DNA of 64,000 bases from Epiperipatus broadwayi (GCA_028023455.1 JAQFVV010000023.1:310001-374000); one strand, 5' to 3'. Counted from the stretch's first letter, positions 26,318 through 38,596 are shown. Notes: a model not told the origin generated them from the letters alone. Program-made: numbers and translations.

Positions 26318-26412
26318 TGATTTAAAAAGAGACCACATCTGAGACGGATGTAATAATAAGAAGAGAAGCCATGGATTGAACTTTTTAGAAACAACCTGCC
26401 GCAGATTGATGT
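26318..26412 (+). mobile_element. Short relic of the 53.5-kb LINE 3' end
   Basis: Pieces reading AAAAAGAGACCACATCTGAGA, GAAGAGAAGCCATGGATTGAACTT and CCTGCCGCAGATTGATG correspond in order to the 3' coding end of the LINE at 53500-56975, which carries AGAAAGAGACCACATGTGAGA, GAAGAGAAGC...ATGGATTGAACTT and CCTGCAGTGGATTGATA. Internal stretches are deleted. It is a small dead fragment. Confidence 0.6.
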
Positions 26413-26419
26413 TGTTTGA

Positions 26420-28866
26420 AATGGCGATGAGAATAATATATATATATGTTGAGTGAATAACTAAAACAATAAAAAGATTAGCTAAAGTTCAAAGTATTAT
26501 TTAAAACTATTAAAATTTCTTGTAACGGATCAATTTCATCCTTAAAGTCATAAGTACTGCTTATGCTTTTAGAAAAATAATAAGCATGAGACTTCTAAAT
26601 CTTCCTCAAAAATGAAACAAAAAAAAAATTATAATGCTTTTAAAAAAATTAAATCAATAACATAAGAAAAAAATCAATATACACTTATTCTTTAAAAATA
26701 GATAATCTCATTCACAAAAGTATTTATTAATTTTGTGGCTAATTTTGTATGATAAATATTAACATTCTACACAAATAAAAGTTAAGCCATCTAAACAAAT
26801 GCTTTTAAAACGTTTCCTACACATCATCGATAAGAAATAACTTATGCAAATGAGTCATTCCTACAGAAATAGACAAAATAATGGAAATATCTGCAAGGTT
26901 ATCTTATAAATATGATGGATACTTCCTATTTGCACAAACAACTTCTTGTAATCTTCATAAGATAAAAATATATAGAAGTATGCAACTTTTGAACCATATC
27001 TACACATATGATATCAAATCTCAAAGGGAAAAAAAATGTGACAGTAAGAGACGGGATCTTACAAAATGACAAATGTTGTCTAGAAACTCATGGGAAGAAC
27101 TGGATCCCTCAAAATATTCAAACAGTCTTCAGTTACAATATCTTTATTAAAAAAAAACAAAAACTACTGGACAAAGAATATTTGACATCACTTCTACCAC
27201 AACACATAATTTCATGGTTGCAAGGTGGCAATTGGGTTAATTAAGTATTATCAAAGAAACTGCAAATGATTATTTGTTCCGTCATACAAATGACATGCTT
27301 CTGATGATCTATTACCTATTATTTTTGCTCATGACCATAGACTATTTAATCATTTAATTCTACAATAACGGTTCAAGATTTTGGTTGTGAATCTCACAAT
27401 TAACTATACTGATAGACATTGGAACCTTCACATTTGTGTTGATATCTCCAGTAAATAAAAATAATTAAATGGCTGATTCTTCAGGAAATCAGAGGACATT
27501 CAAGTATCAAAAGTGACATGCTAAGCTCCAATTGAAAAGACTTCAGCTTTTAAATCCATCATTTTACAATTATGCCAAGTTGTACAGATAAATGGTTTTG
27601 CATTTTTGGATATAAATCATCATAATATTTACTGATCTGTTTTTCAAGCATTAATTTTTATGACAAATGGCTCTACCACATTTACATTTCTTTATTCTTC
27701 ATTAACCGACTTTGCTATGTTTTTGTTATCTCGTTTATTGATGATTTTGAAACGGAAACATTTTTTTTTTGTTCTCTTTTATAACCAATTTTTGCTTGGA
27801 AATTTAGACATCTTGACTGTTCCTACATGCAGAAAATTAAAAAAAAAAAACAACAAACAAAACAATTGGCATACATAAATATTTGTTAAGTCTTTAAACA
27901 ACTGCTCAATTCCTGTGTGTATAAAGTATATGCATTTAAATAGTTTTAACACTAAATTACAATTTTAGCAAATATACAACTAATCAACAAAAGTTATATA
28001 GCAATCCTTTTGGGAAAATCATCATCAGTCATATTATTTTCTAAAATCTTTTTTTTTTGTTACATTACTCTCAAATAATGGATTCTTCAAAGATCCACAT
28101 TGTCTTATAAATAATTTTTTTTTTCCCTTAACGAAATGAACTTCTTTAATGTGTGTGTGTGTGCGTGCACATTTATTTCTTGGTGAAAAAATATTAACAT
28201 CATTCGCGTTTATTGATTTAGCTTATATAATAATACGATCAAAAATGGTGCAAGATTTTAAGTCCATGAAAAAAATATGAAACAAAAAAAAATTAAAAAT
28301 GCAATTTCCATAAAAGGGGGAAAAAATCTATGTCTGTTCAATGCTCCCTGGTACTAGGATTTCATAACATAACTATAAGTTATTAAAATTAATATGCTAA
28401 GGAGTATGATTTTTTTTAACCCTGAAAGCATTGTCGTGACTGATGGATTTATTCAAAAACACTAATTAAGAGCACAATTTAGCTTTTCATCAAACACTGA
28501 GCTTTAATTAGTTCTCCAAAATGCCTTGTAAATCAAGAATTTTGTATAAAATTCCAAGCATATCAAAATATTTAAGTTGTTACTTTAAATTCAAACAAAT
28601 TTAAAATATAAAATAAAACATTAAAAATTTAATTCAATAATAAAAAAGCTTAAAAGTGAAAAAGAATAATTAATATATAAAAAAATAAGTATATTATTAA
28701 TTTTTTAAAAAGTACTCATCTGTGTAAATACAGGGAAATAATTCAAATATTATATCTTTACTTCTCTGTATTTCAAAGCATATTATTATAATATAAAAGA
28801 TGTAAATTTAATTAAATATATTTTTTTTTAATGCTTGTTATTTTGGATTACAAATAAATACTTGTT
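26420..28866. other. Non-coding DNA, nothing firmly recognised
   Basis: No exon-like patch or element end is seen. The open stretches at 26881-27244 (+) show no family signature and are A-rich. A short (TG)n run lies at about 28151-28163. Confidence 0.45.
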
Positions 28867-28882
28867 AAGAATAATTACTTTT

Positions 28883-28982
28883 TTTTTTTTTAAGTGTCAT
28901 AGCATCGGCCGGGACGCGAACCCGGGCAACTGCCTGCAAGTGCAAGTCAGTCGCGCTGACCTCTCGACCACCAATGCAAGAC
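28883..28982 (-). mobile_element. tRNA-derived SINE with perfect target-site duplications
   Basis: On the minus strand this is a full tRNA-like body. The acceptor strands GCATTGG and CCGATGC pair over 7 bp (one G-T wobble). A box A-like GTGGTCGAGAGGTCAGC, an anticodon-arm region carrying a small duplication (TTGCACTTGCA), and a T-arm CCGGG-TTCGCGT-CCCGG follow. Then come a short TATGACACTT tail and an A run. It is flanked by an identical 16-bp direct repeat, AAGAATAATTACTTTT, at 28867-28882 and 28983-28998. The A-tail plus target-site duplication are the marks of LINE-driven retroposition. The inserted unit is only about 100 bp. It resembles a tRNA for an alanine-like UGC anticodon, but the disturbed anticodon arm makes the parent tRNA uncertain. 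Confidence 0.88.
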
Positions 28983-29004
28983 AAGAATAATTACTTTTAA
29001 CTTA

Positions 29005-29395
29005 TTATTAATGACAATCTTGAATAATTAAAAAAATAAAAACAACAAAAAAGTCAAGTAATAGCACATGTCAAAGGCTAATGATCATGAATAGTCAGCT
29101 GAAAGGTGTATAATTTAGCAAACTAACATAATAACTAGCTAGACTTAAAAGACTCTGAATCAAAATCTAGCACAAATGTCATATTATATCCCAAAAGACT
29201 AATTATTCAATCTTAAAATAAAAACAGCAAGTATATATTATTATTTTTTTTTTAAAAAAGGAACTTGTAGTTTGTACTTGACTAAATTTATGAGTAAATA
29301 CTTAAAAAAAAAATTGGCATAATTAACTAAATACCAAATTATGATACATTAGCATTTTCAAATTCAAAATAAAAATGTCACTGCAATTCAGATAT
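29005..29395. other. AT-rich DNA, nothing recognised
   Basis: No coding or element signal is seen between the SINE and the LINE 3' end. Confidence 0.45.
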
Positions 29396-29399
29396 CTTC

Positions 29400-30085
29400 A
29401 AAAGTGGGTGAGAAAGGTAATGCAGTATGCAAAAGATTTGGATAAAGAATTTGTCAGTATACTTTTACAAAAGGTGGGATGATTGTGTTAGGAGGATAGT
29501 TGAATGTTATAGTGGTAAGGAATGGGATAGAAGAATAGATGCATTAATAAAGAATAGGGAATTGGAGAGATGGAAAACTAGTATGAAGAGTAAAACGAGT
29601 TTAAATATATATAGAAGTAAACGGAACATTGGGTGTGAGTTAATTTATGATAATAGTAAGGAAAGTAGTTTATTGTTTAAGGCTCGAATGGGATCTTTAG
29701 CAACAAGGGAACAATATGGGTGATTTAATCTGCAAGTTGTGTAAGGAAGGCATCTGTTACTTCAATATAAATGCTTGTAAGCAGAAAGGATACAAATAAT
29801 GAAGTTATGGAAGATTAAATATGAACAAAGTGATTATACAGAAAGTGAGTTATTAGTTTTTATGCTGGGTTTGGGAAAAGATAAGGGGAATTTAGATATG
29901 AAGGTCATGGAGTTGACAAAGATTACGTTGTGGAAATGGGATGGAGCAGATTATTGGAAAACTTAGGGTGGAGAATGGAAAGGGAAGGTAAAGTGGTTAA
30001 CAGGTTTCTCTGGGCATAGTTGCTGAGAGATTCCTGACTACATATAAGGAGAAGTCACAGTGCATCACATCACATCAAAAGTGTA
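29400..30085 (+). mobile_element. LINE 3' end, copy 1 (second LINE family)
   Basis: This 5'-truncated non-LTR element carries only the C-terminal coding end and the 3' tail. The open stretch 29427-29723 reads ...ERWKTSMKSKTSLNIYRSK...CELIYD...LLFKARMGSLATRE. After a frameshift it continues with GDLICKLCKEG, the first half of a CxxC zinc-like motif, and ends ...TLWKWDGADYWKT-stop near 29963. The 3' end finishes in a short CATCA-type repeat (TGCATCACATCACATCA, about 30061-30077). The CxxC...H...C module near the C-terminus is typical of RT proteins of the CR1/I/R1 type. The minus-strand copy at 38034-38596 confirms the boundaries. Confidence 0.78.
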
Positions 30086-30420
30086 AAAGACAGATCTGGA
30101 TTCAAAAAACTCAAATGCAAATATTGTTTATGTACTTCTTGATATCATATCAATTTAAACATTATTTTAAATTCTGAAATAACAATTAAAGAGCAGATAT
30201 CTAGTTAAAAAAGCATCAAATCATCCATCATATTGCTAATCTAATGAATAATGAAAGCAACAAAAATTGCAACCTTTTGAATAGTAATCCATTCTATTAC
30301 TCTACACTAGAGACATCTACTGTAAGCAGAAATAATAAATAAACATCAAGAAATAGCACCAGTCAAATCTCAAGATTAGTTTTTAGCAATTGCTTTTTAT
30401 CTATGAAGAATACTGTACTA
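30085..30420. other. Intergenic DNA beyond the 3' end of the minus-strand gene
   Basis: No coding or repeat signal is seen. It lies between the LINE tail and the inferred polyadenylation site of the gene at 30834-35007. Confidence 0.4.
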
Positions 30421-30443
30421 TATTGTATATATCTGACATCATC

Positions 30444-30449
30444 TTTATT
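30444..30449 (-). terminator. Candidate polyadenylation signal AATAAA
   Basis: A minus-strand AATAAA, in the context ACAAATAAAGATGATG, lies about 385 bp beyond the stop codon at 30834-30836. The intervening sequence is more complex and less AT-biased than the surroundings, as expected for a 3' UTR. AATAAA occurs often by chance in AT-rich DNA, so the support comes from position and context. Confidence 0.4.
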
Positions 30450-30833
30450 TGTTTTATCCTGTCCAAGTTAATGATTACAAAGTTGCAAACAACCTAAAGT
30501 TTTAAATCTAAACCAAGTATTGCTTGTATAGGTTTGACATTAAGTTGAAAACTACATATTTTGTGACCCCAATTATATGCTAACTGTAGCATGTTTGAAT
30601 CTTTGATAATAACATAGTATATAGTGAATGAAACAACACATGCTTCTCCCGGATGGTATTTAAGGTCTTCATTAAGAGTGGTTAATAATCCCACCTATAT
30701 TTCACAATCTGCTCTTAATATAAATGTTAAATATAAGATAAAGAGCTTCATGATGATGATTGGCATCCTCGTGGATACAGAAAACATGATCAACTTATGC
30801 ATATCACACACACACAAAAAAATTAAATGAAAC

Positions 30834-30964
30834 CTACTTCCTAATCTCATCCTCTGTATCGCCACCAGATTCTTCCTCCGAACTATAATGTCGTGATTTT
30901 TTAAGACTTTCACCACTATCATCATCATCCAAGGACTCACGCTTTTTTGGAGGGGATTTCTTTT
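30834..30964 (-). CDS. Probable terminal coding exon of an unidentified minus-strand gene
   Basis: After a TATGTTTATAG acceptor, the minus strand opens with two bases completing a codon and then 42 codons and a stop (30834-30836). The peptide begins KKSPPKKRESLDDDDSGE and ends SSEEESGGDTEDEIRK. This highly charged Lys/Ser/Asp/Glu tail resembles disordered tails of nuclear and RNA-processing proteins, with several S-x-x-E/D casein kinase 2-like sites. Base composition is clearly richer in G+C than the neighbourhood. The opening phase (two bases) matches the closing phase (one base) of the upstream exon at 34896-35007, and joining them gives Glu. An alternative donor, GAA|GTAGGT, overlaps the stop, so the exon could also splice onward. 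I do not recognise the protein. Confidence 0.55.
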
Positions 30965-30969
30965 CTATA

Positions 30970-33900
30970 AACATAACAGAATCTTTTAAAATTTTATCAA
31001 AAAGGGTTTGTTGATAAAAATTTAAAATAAATAAATAAATAAAAATAAATTTGAATGAAAGAAATTCTAAAACCTCTAAAGAGTAGAAATTCTTTTTATG
31101 AAAAAAAAAATTTTTTTAAATTCAACGATTGCATAACAAAAAATAAAAATAAAGATTAAAAACAAATTCCAAATTCTGTACTCTGGGTATTTAAAAAAAA
31201 AAAAAAAGGTCATTTCTGAAAACTTTCAACGTTTTATAGAAGAGTTTATTAGAGAACAATAGGTAATGGGTGTAACAAAACAATGTGTTATATGATTGTT
31301 CTAATTTACATTTAATATCTATAATAATAGCAGTAATTGACTCTATATTACCTCTAATTTAGATGCATTATGTCAACACGAAAAGTCATTGCACACCTAT
31401 ATGGTAATGCCAAGACTAGTGCTTCTCAATGAAATGTATTGAATCCCCCATATTCAACCAGTATTTGCCATCAATTCTATTATATTATCCAAGTGCTTGA
31501 CTTAAAATTTTAAACACTCTAAAATTTTGACACCAAACCAACTTTCTTATCTAATTTGCAGAGATCTGACATTAGTTTAGAAACTATCTCTTTTATGAGC
31601 TCAATTTGAAGTTTTAACTAAATATTCAATCACAGTATCACCTGACTATATATTTAGCATTGGCATTGTTAATGCGAATCCACTCTGCTCTAAAGCTATT
31701 TACATAAGTATAGGTGATTAATGGCTACTAAAAAAGGGTGATCCAGTTTTCCTTACTAGAAGAGGCCAATAGACAGAAATTAGTTTGAAGGTATAGTTAG
31801 AATACTCATTTTATGTTCATTGATACCAATAATCAAATGGCTTTATTGATCAAGAGTTTATGATCGAGTGTTAGAAAGGACATTTGAGTATGATCCAAGA
31901 ACTTTAAACACCAGAGTCTACTACTCCACTATTACACCAAAACAAGCAGGACTGGTCATTGACTATTCCTGCTTTTATGAATGATACTATAGCAGAGTGA
32001 CATTAATTGAATTATTTTTGTTAATACAAATCTGATCATTTTCTATTAAATAAATTCTCAGCTCACAAATATTATGACAAAATAATATTTTTTTATCATT
32101 ATTGGTGGCAGTTTGCTATTTCTTGCTATCTTCTTAATTTAGTCTTCTCCATTCATGATTTGCCTTCTCATTGTAGTTCTCTTGATCTCTGAGCTAAAAC
32201 TATATCAGCTTGCTCACCAACCATTACAAAAAATCTGACTAGAAGATCTTCCATATATTCCATAATTTCCAAATGACAGCTTCATTTGATAATGAATTCT
32301 AATCCATCTGTATTATAATTTAATATCCTTCAGAGTGAAAATTAATCTGCATGAGCTGAGAATATAGTCAAAGCCTTGGCTACTCTTCCAATTCCAAGAA
32401 AACTATTTAGTGCTATATCATATGAAGTATTTAATAAAATGTAAAGAGCAAAAATAAGCAACTCTTGCAAATTAGAAAAAAAGCAATAATAAATGTGATA
32501 ATAAAAATAAAACTTTATTAAAGCTTTATTGTTTTAACAATTATAAATTTATTGCATGCACTATGTTTAATTTACAAAAAGTAACAATATATTTAATGTA
32601 AAACTTAAATATATATCTTTTAGGGCTCTGGTAGAACTTTTGACAAGTGCAGATGTAATAATATCCATGCAGTCCAAATCTTGATAGAAAACTTTTCAGT
32701 TGAACAAATTATACATATATTTATTTGTAACACATTCACAAAAAAAATACAGAAATTATCAAAATAAGGCAGCATCTTCCCTGTATAAATATGCTCATAT
32801 ATGTATGTGGATTTGTGATTATTTTGTTATTAACATTATAGCACCAATGTTTCAGGTAGATCTCATCTACCATTATTTGGTTAAAATGGGGAGTTCAGCA
32901 GTTGTTGCTTGAGAAATTCATAACTAAAGCATCTAACAGTGACTTCAGCAATATCTCCCAAACCACCCATAATTTCCAGACATTAGTAAATAAAATGCAG
33001 TAAAACAGCAGAACTAAAAGAATAAAGAAATCACATAAAACTCTACTCCCATTTTTCATTCATAAACTTTCAATTTAACATTATATATATATATGAAAAA
33101 CAAAAAACAAGTTAAAAACTTACTAACGCTTGTATTTATGTCAACAGATGGCGTTCTACCAAAAACACCGTCAAGCGTATATATTGTAACATAATTAAAG
33201 GAGTTCAAATAACTATTACCATATCTGAGTTGTCTACAATATATATAAAATCATAATATTTAAAATAACGTTGGATTTCTCAAGATATCCCACTATCAAT
33301 AATTATAAGCAAATTATTAATAACAAGTATTATAACTCAGGTATATGAAATCACGTTGAGGTGAGTATACTAGTAATTCAATAAAATATAACTCAGGTAT
33401 ACAGACAGTAGATCTTATCCACTTTCATTTCTTGGTTTGATGTTAAGTGCATGTTTAAACAAATACTAAGTGAATATGGTCTAGCAGGGCGCCACTAGAT
33501 TATCTGAATCTAGACACGGTTATATCTAATAACCTTTCACATGTACCGGGTTTGAATCCCCTTTTGGTACTTTATTTCTAATAAAAATGGGAGATTTTGC
33601 TTTTTGAGCCATATCACTATACGCACTAATATTTAGGTAAAAGTAAAACATCTTTAAACCACAGTGGAGTTCATTAGACATAAATCATTTCTCAGATCTT
33701 AACATAACAAATGTGTTTCAATATTTTTATAAGTTTACTAGCTCAGATTATATATAACTAATTTAGGATGGCAATTCACTCATCCTTGCATGAAATAGAT
33801 GACGGGATGTGGTTATAATAATACTAAGAAATCACTAAATATTATAAAATCAATATTTATTTATGGCCTTTAAACAGTTAAACAGCTCATTAATTAAAAC

Positions 33901-34890
33901 GTTGATGACGATGATGATGATGATAATAATAACGATAATGACAAGGGTTTCAACTACAGCTCTAGGACTAAGCCTAAACATAAAACTAATTTTTATAAAG
34001 AAATTCATAATTATTGCTTAATTTTAGCATATTTACTTATATCTTAAATAACTAATATTCAACCACTGATGATGATGAATGATCACACTTAACAAAGACT
34101 ACACTTAATGAAATATATACGCCTCGTTTAATAAAACAAACTAATATTTATTACTGCATTTCTAACATATACATAAAAATTTCTAGATAAACATGAAAAT
34201 TGATATGAATAAGAATAATAATAATAATAATTGATTATATAACAATCCTCAGATTAATTTCAAGTTCTTCCCCCTTTCCCTTCAAATGTATATTGTATTA
34301 AGTTGGATGTCACATTGACCATGATTTTCACTCCATGAGAAAAGTATTTCAAGAAAAAAAATATATTATCCGCTCATTAGCACACATACTTTATAAATCT
34401 AACATGTAAGTAGAATGTTAAAAAAAAATGTTAGTAGAATTGAAAGAGCAAGTTTTAGAAACAAGTTTTAAATTATTTTCTCCCCCTCTCTTCTACCTCT
34501 GAAATGCTATACTTAACTTGAAACAAAATAATCTAATATTTCAATACTACTTATTATTTCACATTCACTCGCAATTATACACATATAAAATATTACTATG
34601 TATGTGCGTGTTTTATCCCAAAATAATAATAAATTAGTTAAAACTAAAATCATAATACCATAAAAAAAATTATATTACACATTAATATTTCATAACTGTA
34701 AAATTAATAAACAAATAAATTTTGATACATTCAAAATCATTTATGTAGTTCAAAGCTATTATTATTAAGACATTCTTGGTTTCCATCGATCTGAATTGTC
34801 TTTAAAAGTTCTTTAAATAAAATATGTCACTTTATTACTAAATTTTTATTACTACTCTGATTTCATAAAGAAAATAGATATAAAAGTCAT
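30970..34890 (-). other. Probable large intron of the minus-strand gene
   Basis: This interval lies between the two best exons. It contains A runs, a short (GAT)n-rich patch at 33901-33935 and an (AAT)n patch at 34210-34232. Two slightly GC-richer spots are also present: 33125-33180, with CGCTTG/CAAGCG short inverted ends, and 33485-33575, with a GGGTTTGAATCCC box B-like motif. I could not assign either spot to a known element. Nothing else is seen. Confidence 0.35.
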
Positions 34891-34895
34891 ATTAC

Positions 34896-35007
34896 CGATC
34901 CAAGGGTTCACTTGTCTTGTATACTGTCTATACTTGGCAGCAACAATTTCCGTGTTCTTTGGAACAATCACTTTCTTGAAGTATATAATTATTTGATGAT
35001 GAGGATC
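34896..35007 (-). CDS. Probable penultimate coding exon of the same unidentified gene
   Basis: The minus strand shows CAATAG|GATCC as acceptor, then 37 open codons plus one base, then the donor G|GTAATATG. The peptide starts DPHHQIIIYFKKVIVPKNTE and finishes AAKYRQYTRQVNPWI. It has mixed, globular-looking composition unlike the low-complexity ORFs around it. The in-frame TAG immediately upstream coincides with the acceptor AG. The closing phase fits the 30964 acceptor. No protein family is recognised, and the upstream pyrimidine tract is poor, which lowers confidence. The overlapping + strand ORF (34912-35136) looks like a shadow. Confidence 0.45.
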
Positions 35008-35361
35008 CTATTGAGGTTATTTGCTTTAGTGGATAATTTGGAAATCATTACATCAATTTTTCTTCTCTTCCTGTCAAGCATTATTCTTTTAGTGAATGAA
35101 ATACAGCAGTTGTTTTCACGTTATAAATTTTCTTGAGTTTAAAATCAGTTGTTGGAACAATTAATTGGACTTGATGATAAGTATTTATCGGTAGATTAAT
35201 TCATCTTTCATCGAATGCAGGTGAATGCTTTCTTCCTTCTATTAAAAACATCTTATTTCTCTGGTCAGTTGAAAGGTGTAGAATATTATTTTAGACAAAA
35301 CATCTTTTCTTTCCTATATGATGTGCAGCTTCCCAGATGGTCAACCAAAGATGGGACATAC

Positions 35362-35415
35362 ATATAATTTTTCTAGCCAGTCATTTCTTATATTTTCAAC
35401 ATTCAATTTAATAGT
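35362..35415 (-). CDS. Possible further small exon of the same gene
   Basis: A 54-bp open stretch (18 codons, containing VENIRNDWLEKLY) lies between a TTATTAG acceptor and a strong GTATGT donor, both on the minus strand. It ends in phase 0, matching the phase-0 start of the exon at 35007 across a 354-bp intron. It is short enough that chance cannot be excluded, and I found no clearly compatible exon further upstream. Confidence 0.25.
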
Positions 35416-35419
35416 CTAA

Positions 35420-36660
35420 TAATCTGAATCATAATCACAATAATAATAATTCAACTGATTTTTCCAGACACCTTTTTATATCCAATTTTTTAGCTAACTT
35501 AACCAATCAGAGATAGCGTCACTTGCTATTTTTGGACAAATTCGTTTTAATTAGATCTCTAATTTATTTTCAACTAAATTATTTTTCAACTGAAAAGTTT
35601 AATCCTTTTTCCAGACACTTTTGTTTTAAAAAAAAAATAGACTTAATCCTTTTTTTTTCTTACACCTAGGTAACATTTCAAATTTTTGAGCTTCCTTCTT
35701 TAGATCTTAAGATAAGACAATTTCAAAATTAGAGTTCCCACCCAGATTAAGCTCCCAAAGTGACAAACAATCATTTACAAAAACAAAATTGCTACAAAAA
35801 TAGATATTTGATTCAACAGATTTCCTCTTTTAACATAAAATTGTACAAAAAAAATAATTTGACAGATTTAACCCTTCCCTTTCTTTCAATATTGAATAAA
35901 TAAAAAATGTAAATTTCTGTATGTAATTGTACACACATACTTCATTATTTCAAATCATTCATAAACTAACATTAAATAATATAATTGCTAGCTTAGTAAT
36001 TATAACCCTATTATTTAATTAAATCTGTAACTTTTAAATCCCAATTACAATTATAGAAAAGCAAAATAGAAGTATAGAATAAGATATTAGAATTGATCAA
36101 GCATAGGTTAGTTTTAAAGAAAGTTAAAATGTTGAATATTTGAAATATAAAACAATTAAATAGTTTACACATACATTGCCTATACGTATGCGTTATAACT
36201 TTGCTTTTTAAAGAAAAATTAAAATTTTAAATGTGTGTACTGCTCTTTTTGAGATTTATTAACACACAAACAAGTAAAGCATATAATTGCTGTCCCACTC
36301 TCTTTCTGTCTAAAGCGTTTAAAATTTTGATCTGGTAGGGTTTGAACTTGGATGCCCTACAGCTTCTTTTATGGTTATATAAAAATGTGATGATGATTTT
36401 TGGTTTTACATTTCCTCACATGCACATTACTATAAATTTAGCTAGTGACTAAATTGTAATGGCACAATATATATAAAAGTACCAACACCATGCATGTGCG
36501 ATATTGTCCCAAATCAATTTTGAAATATATGTGATTACTGTCTATAGTAAAATTCACAAATATAAATTTAAGTATTGCTTGAATATAGTAATGTTTGTGC
36601 ACATGCATTTCAACAAAACTATCATCTTCAAGGACATTCAATAATAAAAGCAAAATTAAA
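35420..36660. other. Non-coding or intronic DNA
   Basis: There is a minus-strand patch reading DLKKEAQKFEMLP near 35665-35710 next to a GTAAGA donor-like site. Its phase does not fit the 35415 exon, so I do not call it. A CCAAT motif (AACCAATCAGAG) lies at 35500-35511. A minus-strand box B-like GTTCAAACCC near 36340 may be another degraded tRNA-like element. Confidence 0.35.
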
Positions 36661-36671
36661 TAAATATAAAT

Positions 36672-37101
36672 TTACATTGTATTTTATATGTAACCAAAGA
36701 GAATAAATCATTTCCCCTCGTGCTCTCTAAATATTGAATAAAGGAATCAAGAAGAGAATGAATCCCACCTATTCTTAGTTGCTCTAATGTTTATAAGCAT
36801 ACCTGAGTAGAGTGAAATTAATTTATCAGTCAGGTGGAATTGGCACTTAAGAGTTATTAAACTCATAATTAACAATACAAGACTAGAGACAGCATCTCAC
36901 TTTTAACATCTTAATTGTAATAATTAAACAAGATTTAATATGTAAACTTTAAATTAAACATAGCTCAATGTATATGTAAGCAAAGGGAGTAAACCACTTT
37001 TCCTCAGGATATGACTTAAAAATACTATAAATGTTGAACAAAAGTATTAAGAATATACCTATTCTTAAATTGCTCTGATGTTTATAAGCATATCTTTGTT
37101 T
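36672..37101. repeat. Two more family B units
   Basis: Blocks ATGTAACCAAAGAGAATAAA and ATGTAAGCAAAGGGAGTAAA lie 284 bp apart (36688 and 36972). Each is followed by CCTATTCTTA..TTGCTCT.ATG and TTTATAAGCATA. Motif order and spacing match the 19940-22070 array (for example AATGTATATGTAATCAAA at 20198-20211), so the same monomer family is present at two loci about 15 kb apart. Confidence 0.6.
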
Positions 37102-38033
37102 ATATATACAGTGAGCTATGTTTAATTTAAAGTAAAGTTCCAATATCTACTTACTTCAATACTACTAAAGTATAGATACTTTATTAATAGGTAAAGTTAA
37201 AATTTTTATTACATATGTAACATAATATACACTTATATTTATATAATTTTACTTTTATTAGGGCGAGTCTTTAAAAATGACCCTTTTAGTGATAAATTTA
37301 GATGATGATTTATTATTATAGCATAAATGCCATCTTGAATAGTTTTCATGCTGTAAAATGTCTATAGCTTTTATCTATATATGTAAAAAATAATAGTAAA
37401 AAATATAAATTAAATCCAATGTTCTGTTTAATTACATATTATTTTGTCTGATATATGTATGTGTATGTTTTTATAATTTATAACTAACATTTATTCTTCA
37501 TTTTAAACATACGCCTTTACACACTGAAACAAAATATAGTAATGGCTTCTAAAATGCATTTTAGCCAATCATATTTCATCAGCAATGCAAAAGACTACAT
37601 TCACATACATATATTTGCTATTTAGCATTTATCGAATTTACGTAAAATATGCAAATTTTTTTATGACATCGCACAATTATTTTTCACTGAATATATATTT
37701 TTAAAAACTTTTACATATAAAAAAGATTAGACTAAAAAATATTAATAATCAATTAAAGTAGAATTAAAAACAAACGTCATTTTCAAATGATTGTAAATGT
37801 TGCTTATTTTAAAATAGATGAAATTTTATTTTCTTTTGATTGTAAAATTTATTTTTTAAAAACATTTCTTTCATAAACAAAATAATGTTGAGTCCATTTT
37901 TAATGTGCCACAAATTTTCTTTAACCTTTTGATACTGTGCTCCAGTCATAGACTTACACGGCTTCAAGTTGCTCAAATTTCATCATTTTTAACGCTACGG
38001 TAAAAGATTTATGGTCATTTTAAAGCTTATGTA
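37102..38033. other. AT-rich DNA, nothing recognised
   Basis: No exon-like patch or element end is seen. Confidence 0.45.
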
Positions 38034-38596
38034 ATGTGATGTGATGTATTGTGGCTTCTCCTTAAACAAAGTCAATAATATCTCAGCAATTATGCCCAGA
38101 CAAACCTGTTAGCCACTTTATTTTCCATCCACCACTCTAAATTTTTCCACATTCTGTTCCATCCCATTTCCACAGCATAATCTTTGTCAACTCTATAGCC
38201 TTTATATCTAAATCCCCCTTATCTTTTCCCAAACCTAGCATAAAAACCAATAATTCACTTTCTATATAATCACTTTTTCATATTTATTCTTCCATAACTT
38301 CATTATATGTACCCTTTCTGTTTTCAAGCATTTACATTCAATTAACAAATGCCTAATGTTTTCTATTCCTTCCTTACATAATTTACAAAATAAATCACCC
38401 ATATTTTTCCATTTATATGTATATTCTCTTGTAGATAAAGATCCCGTTTGAGCCTTAAACAATAAACTAATTTCCTTACTATAATCATATATTAACTCAC
38501 ACCTAATATTCTGTTTATTTCTATATATATTTAAACTCTTTTTACTCTCCATACAATTTCTCCAACTCTCTAATTCCCTATTCTTTTGAATTATTT
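38034..38596 (-). mobile_element. LINE 3' end, copy 2 (same family as 29.4 kb)
   Basis: The minus-strand ORF reads NRELESWRNCMESKKSLNI, ...CELIYDYSKEISLLFKAQTGSLSTRE, then GDLFCKLCKEGIENIRHLLIEC, a complete CxxC-x8-H-x4-C module near the protein C-terminus. The reading frame breaks afterwards. The 3' end on the + strand begins with GTGATGTGATGTATTGTGG, the complement of the CATCA tail of copy 1. The 5' truncation is near 38596. Divergence between the two copies is moderate, so both are old. Confidence 0.8.

Noticed and set aside
33485-33575. tRNA-like or CTCF-like motif (GGGCGCCACTAG and GGGTTTGAATCCC)
   Set aside because: Box B-like and GC-rich motifs are present, but no pairing acceptor stem or complete motif could be built; too weak to call.
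34260-34370. Minus-strand open patch reading KIMVNVTSNLIQYTFEG as another exon
   Set aside because: No convincing acceptor or donor; it lies inside the inferred intron and ends in a stop after a G run.
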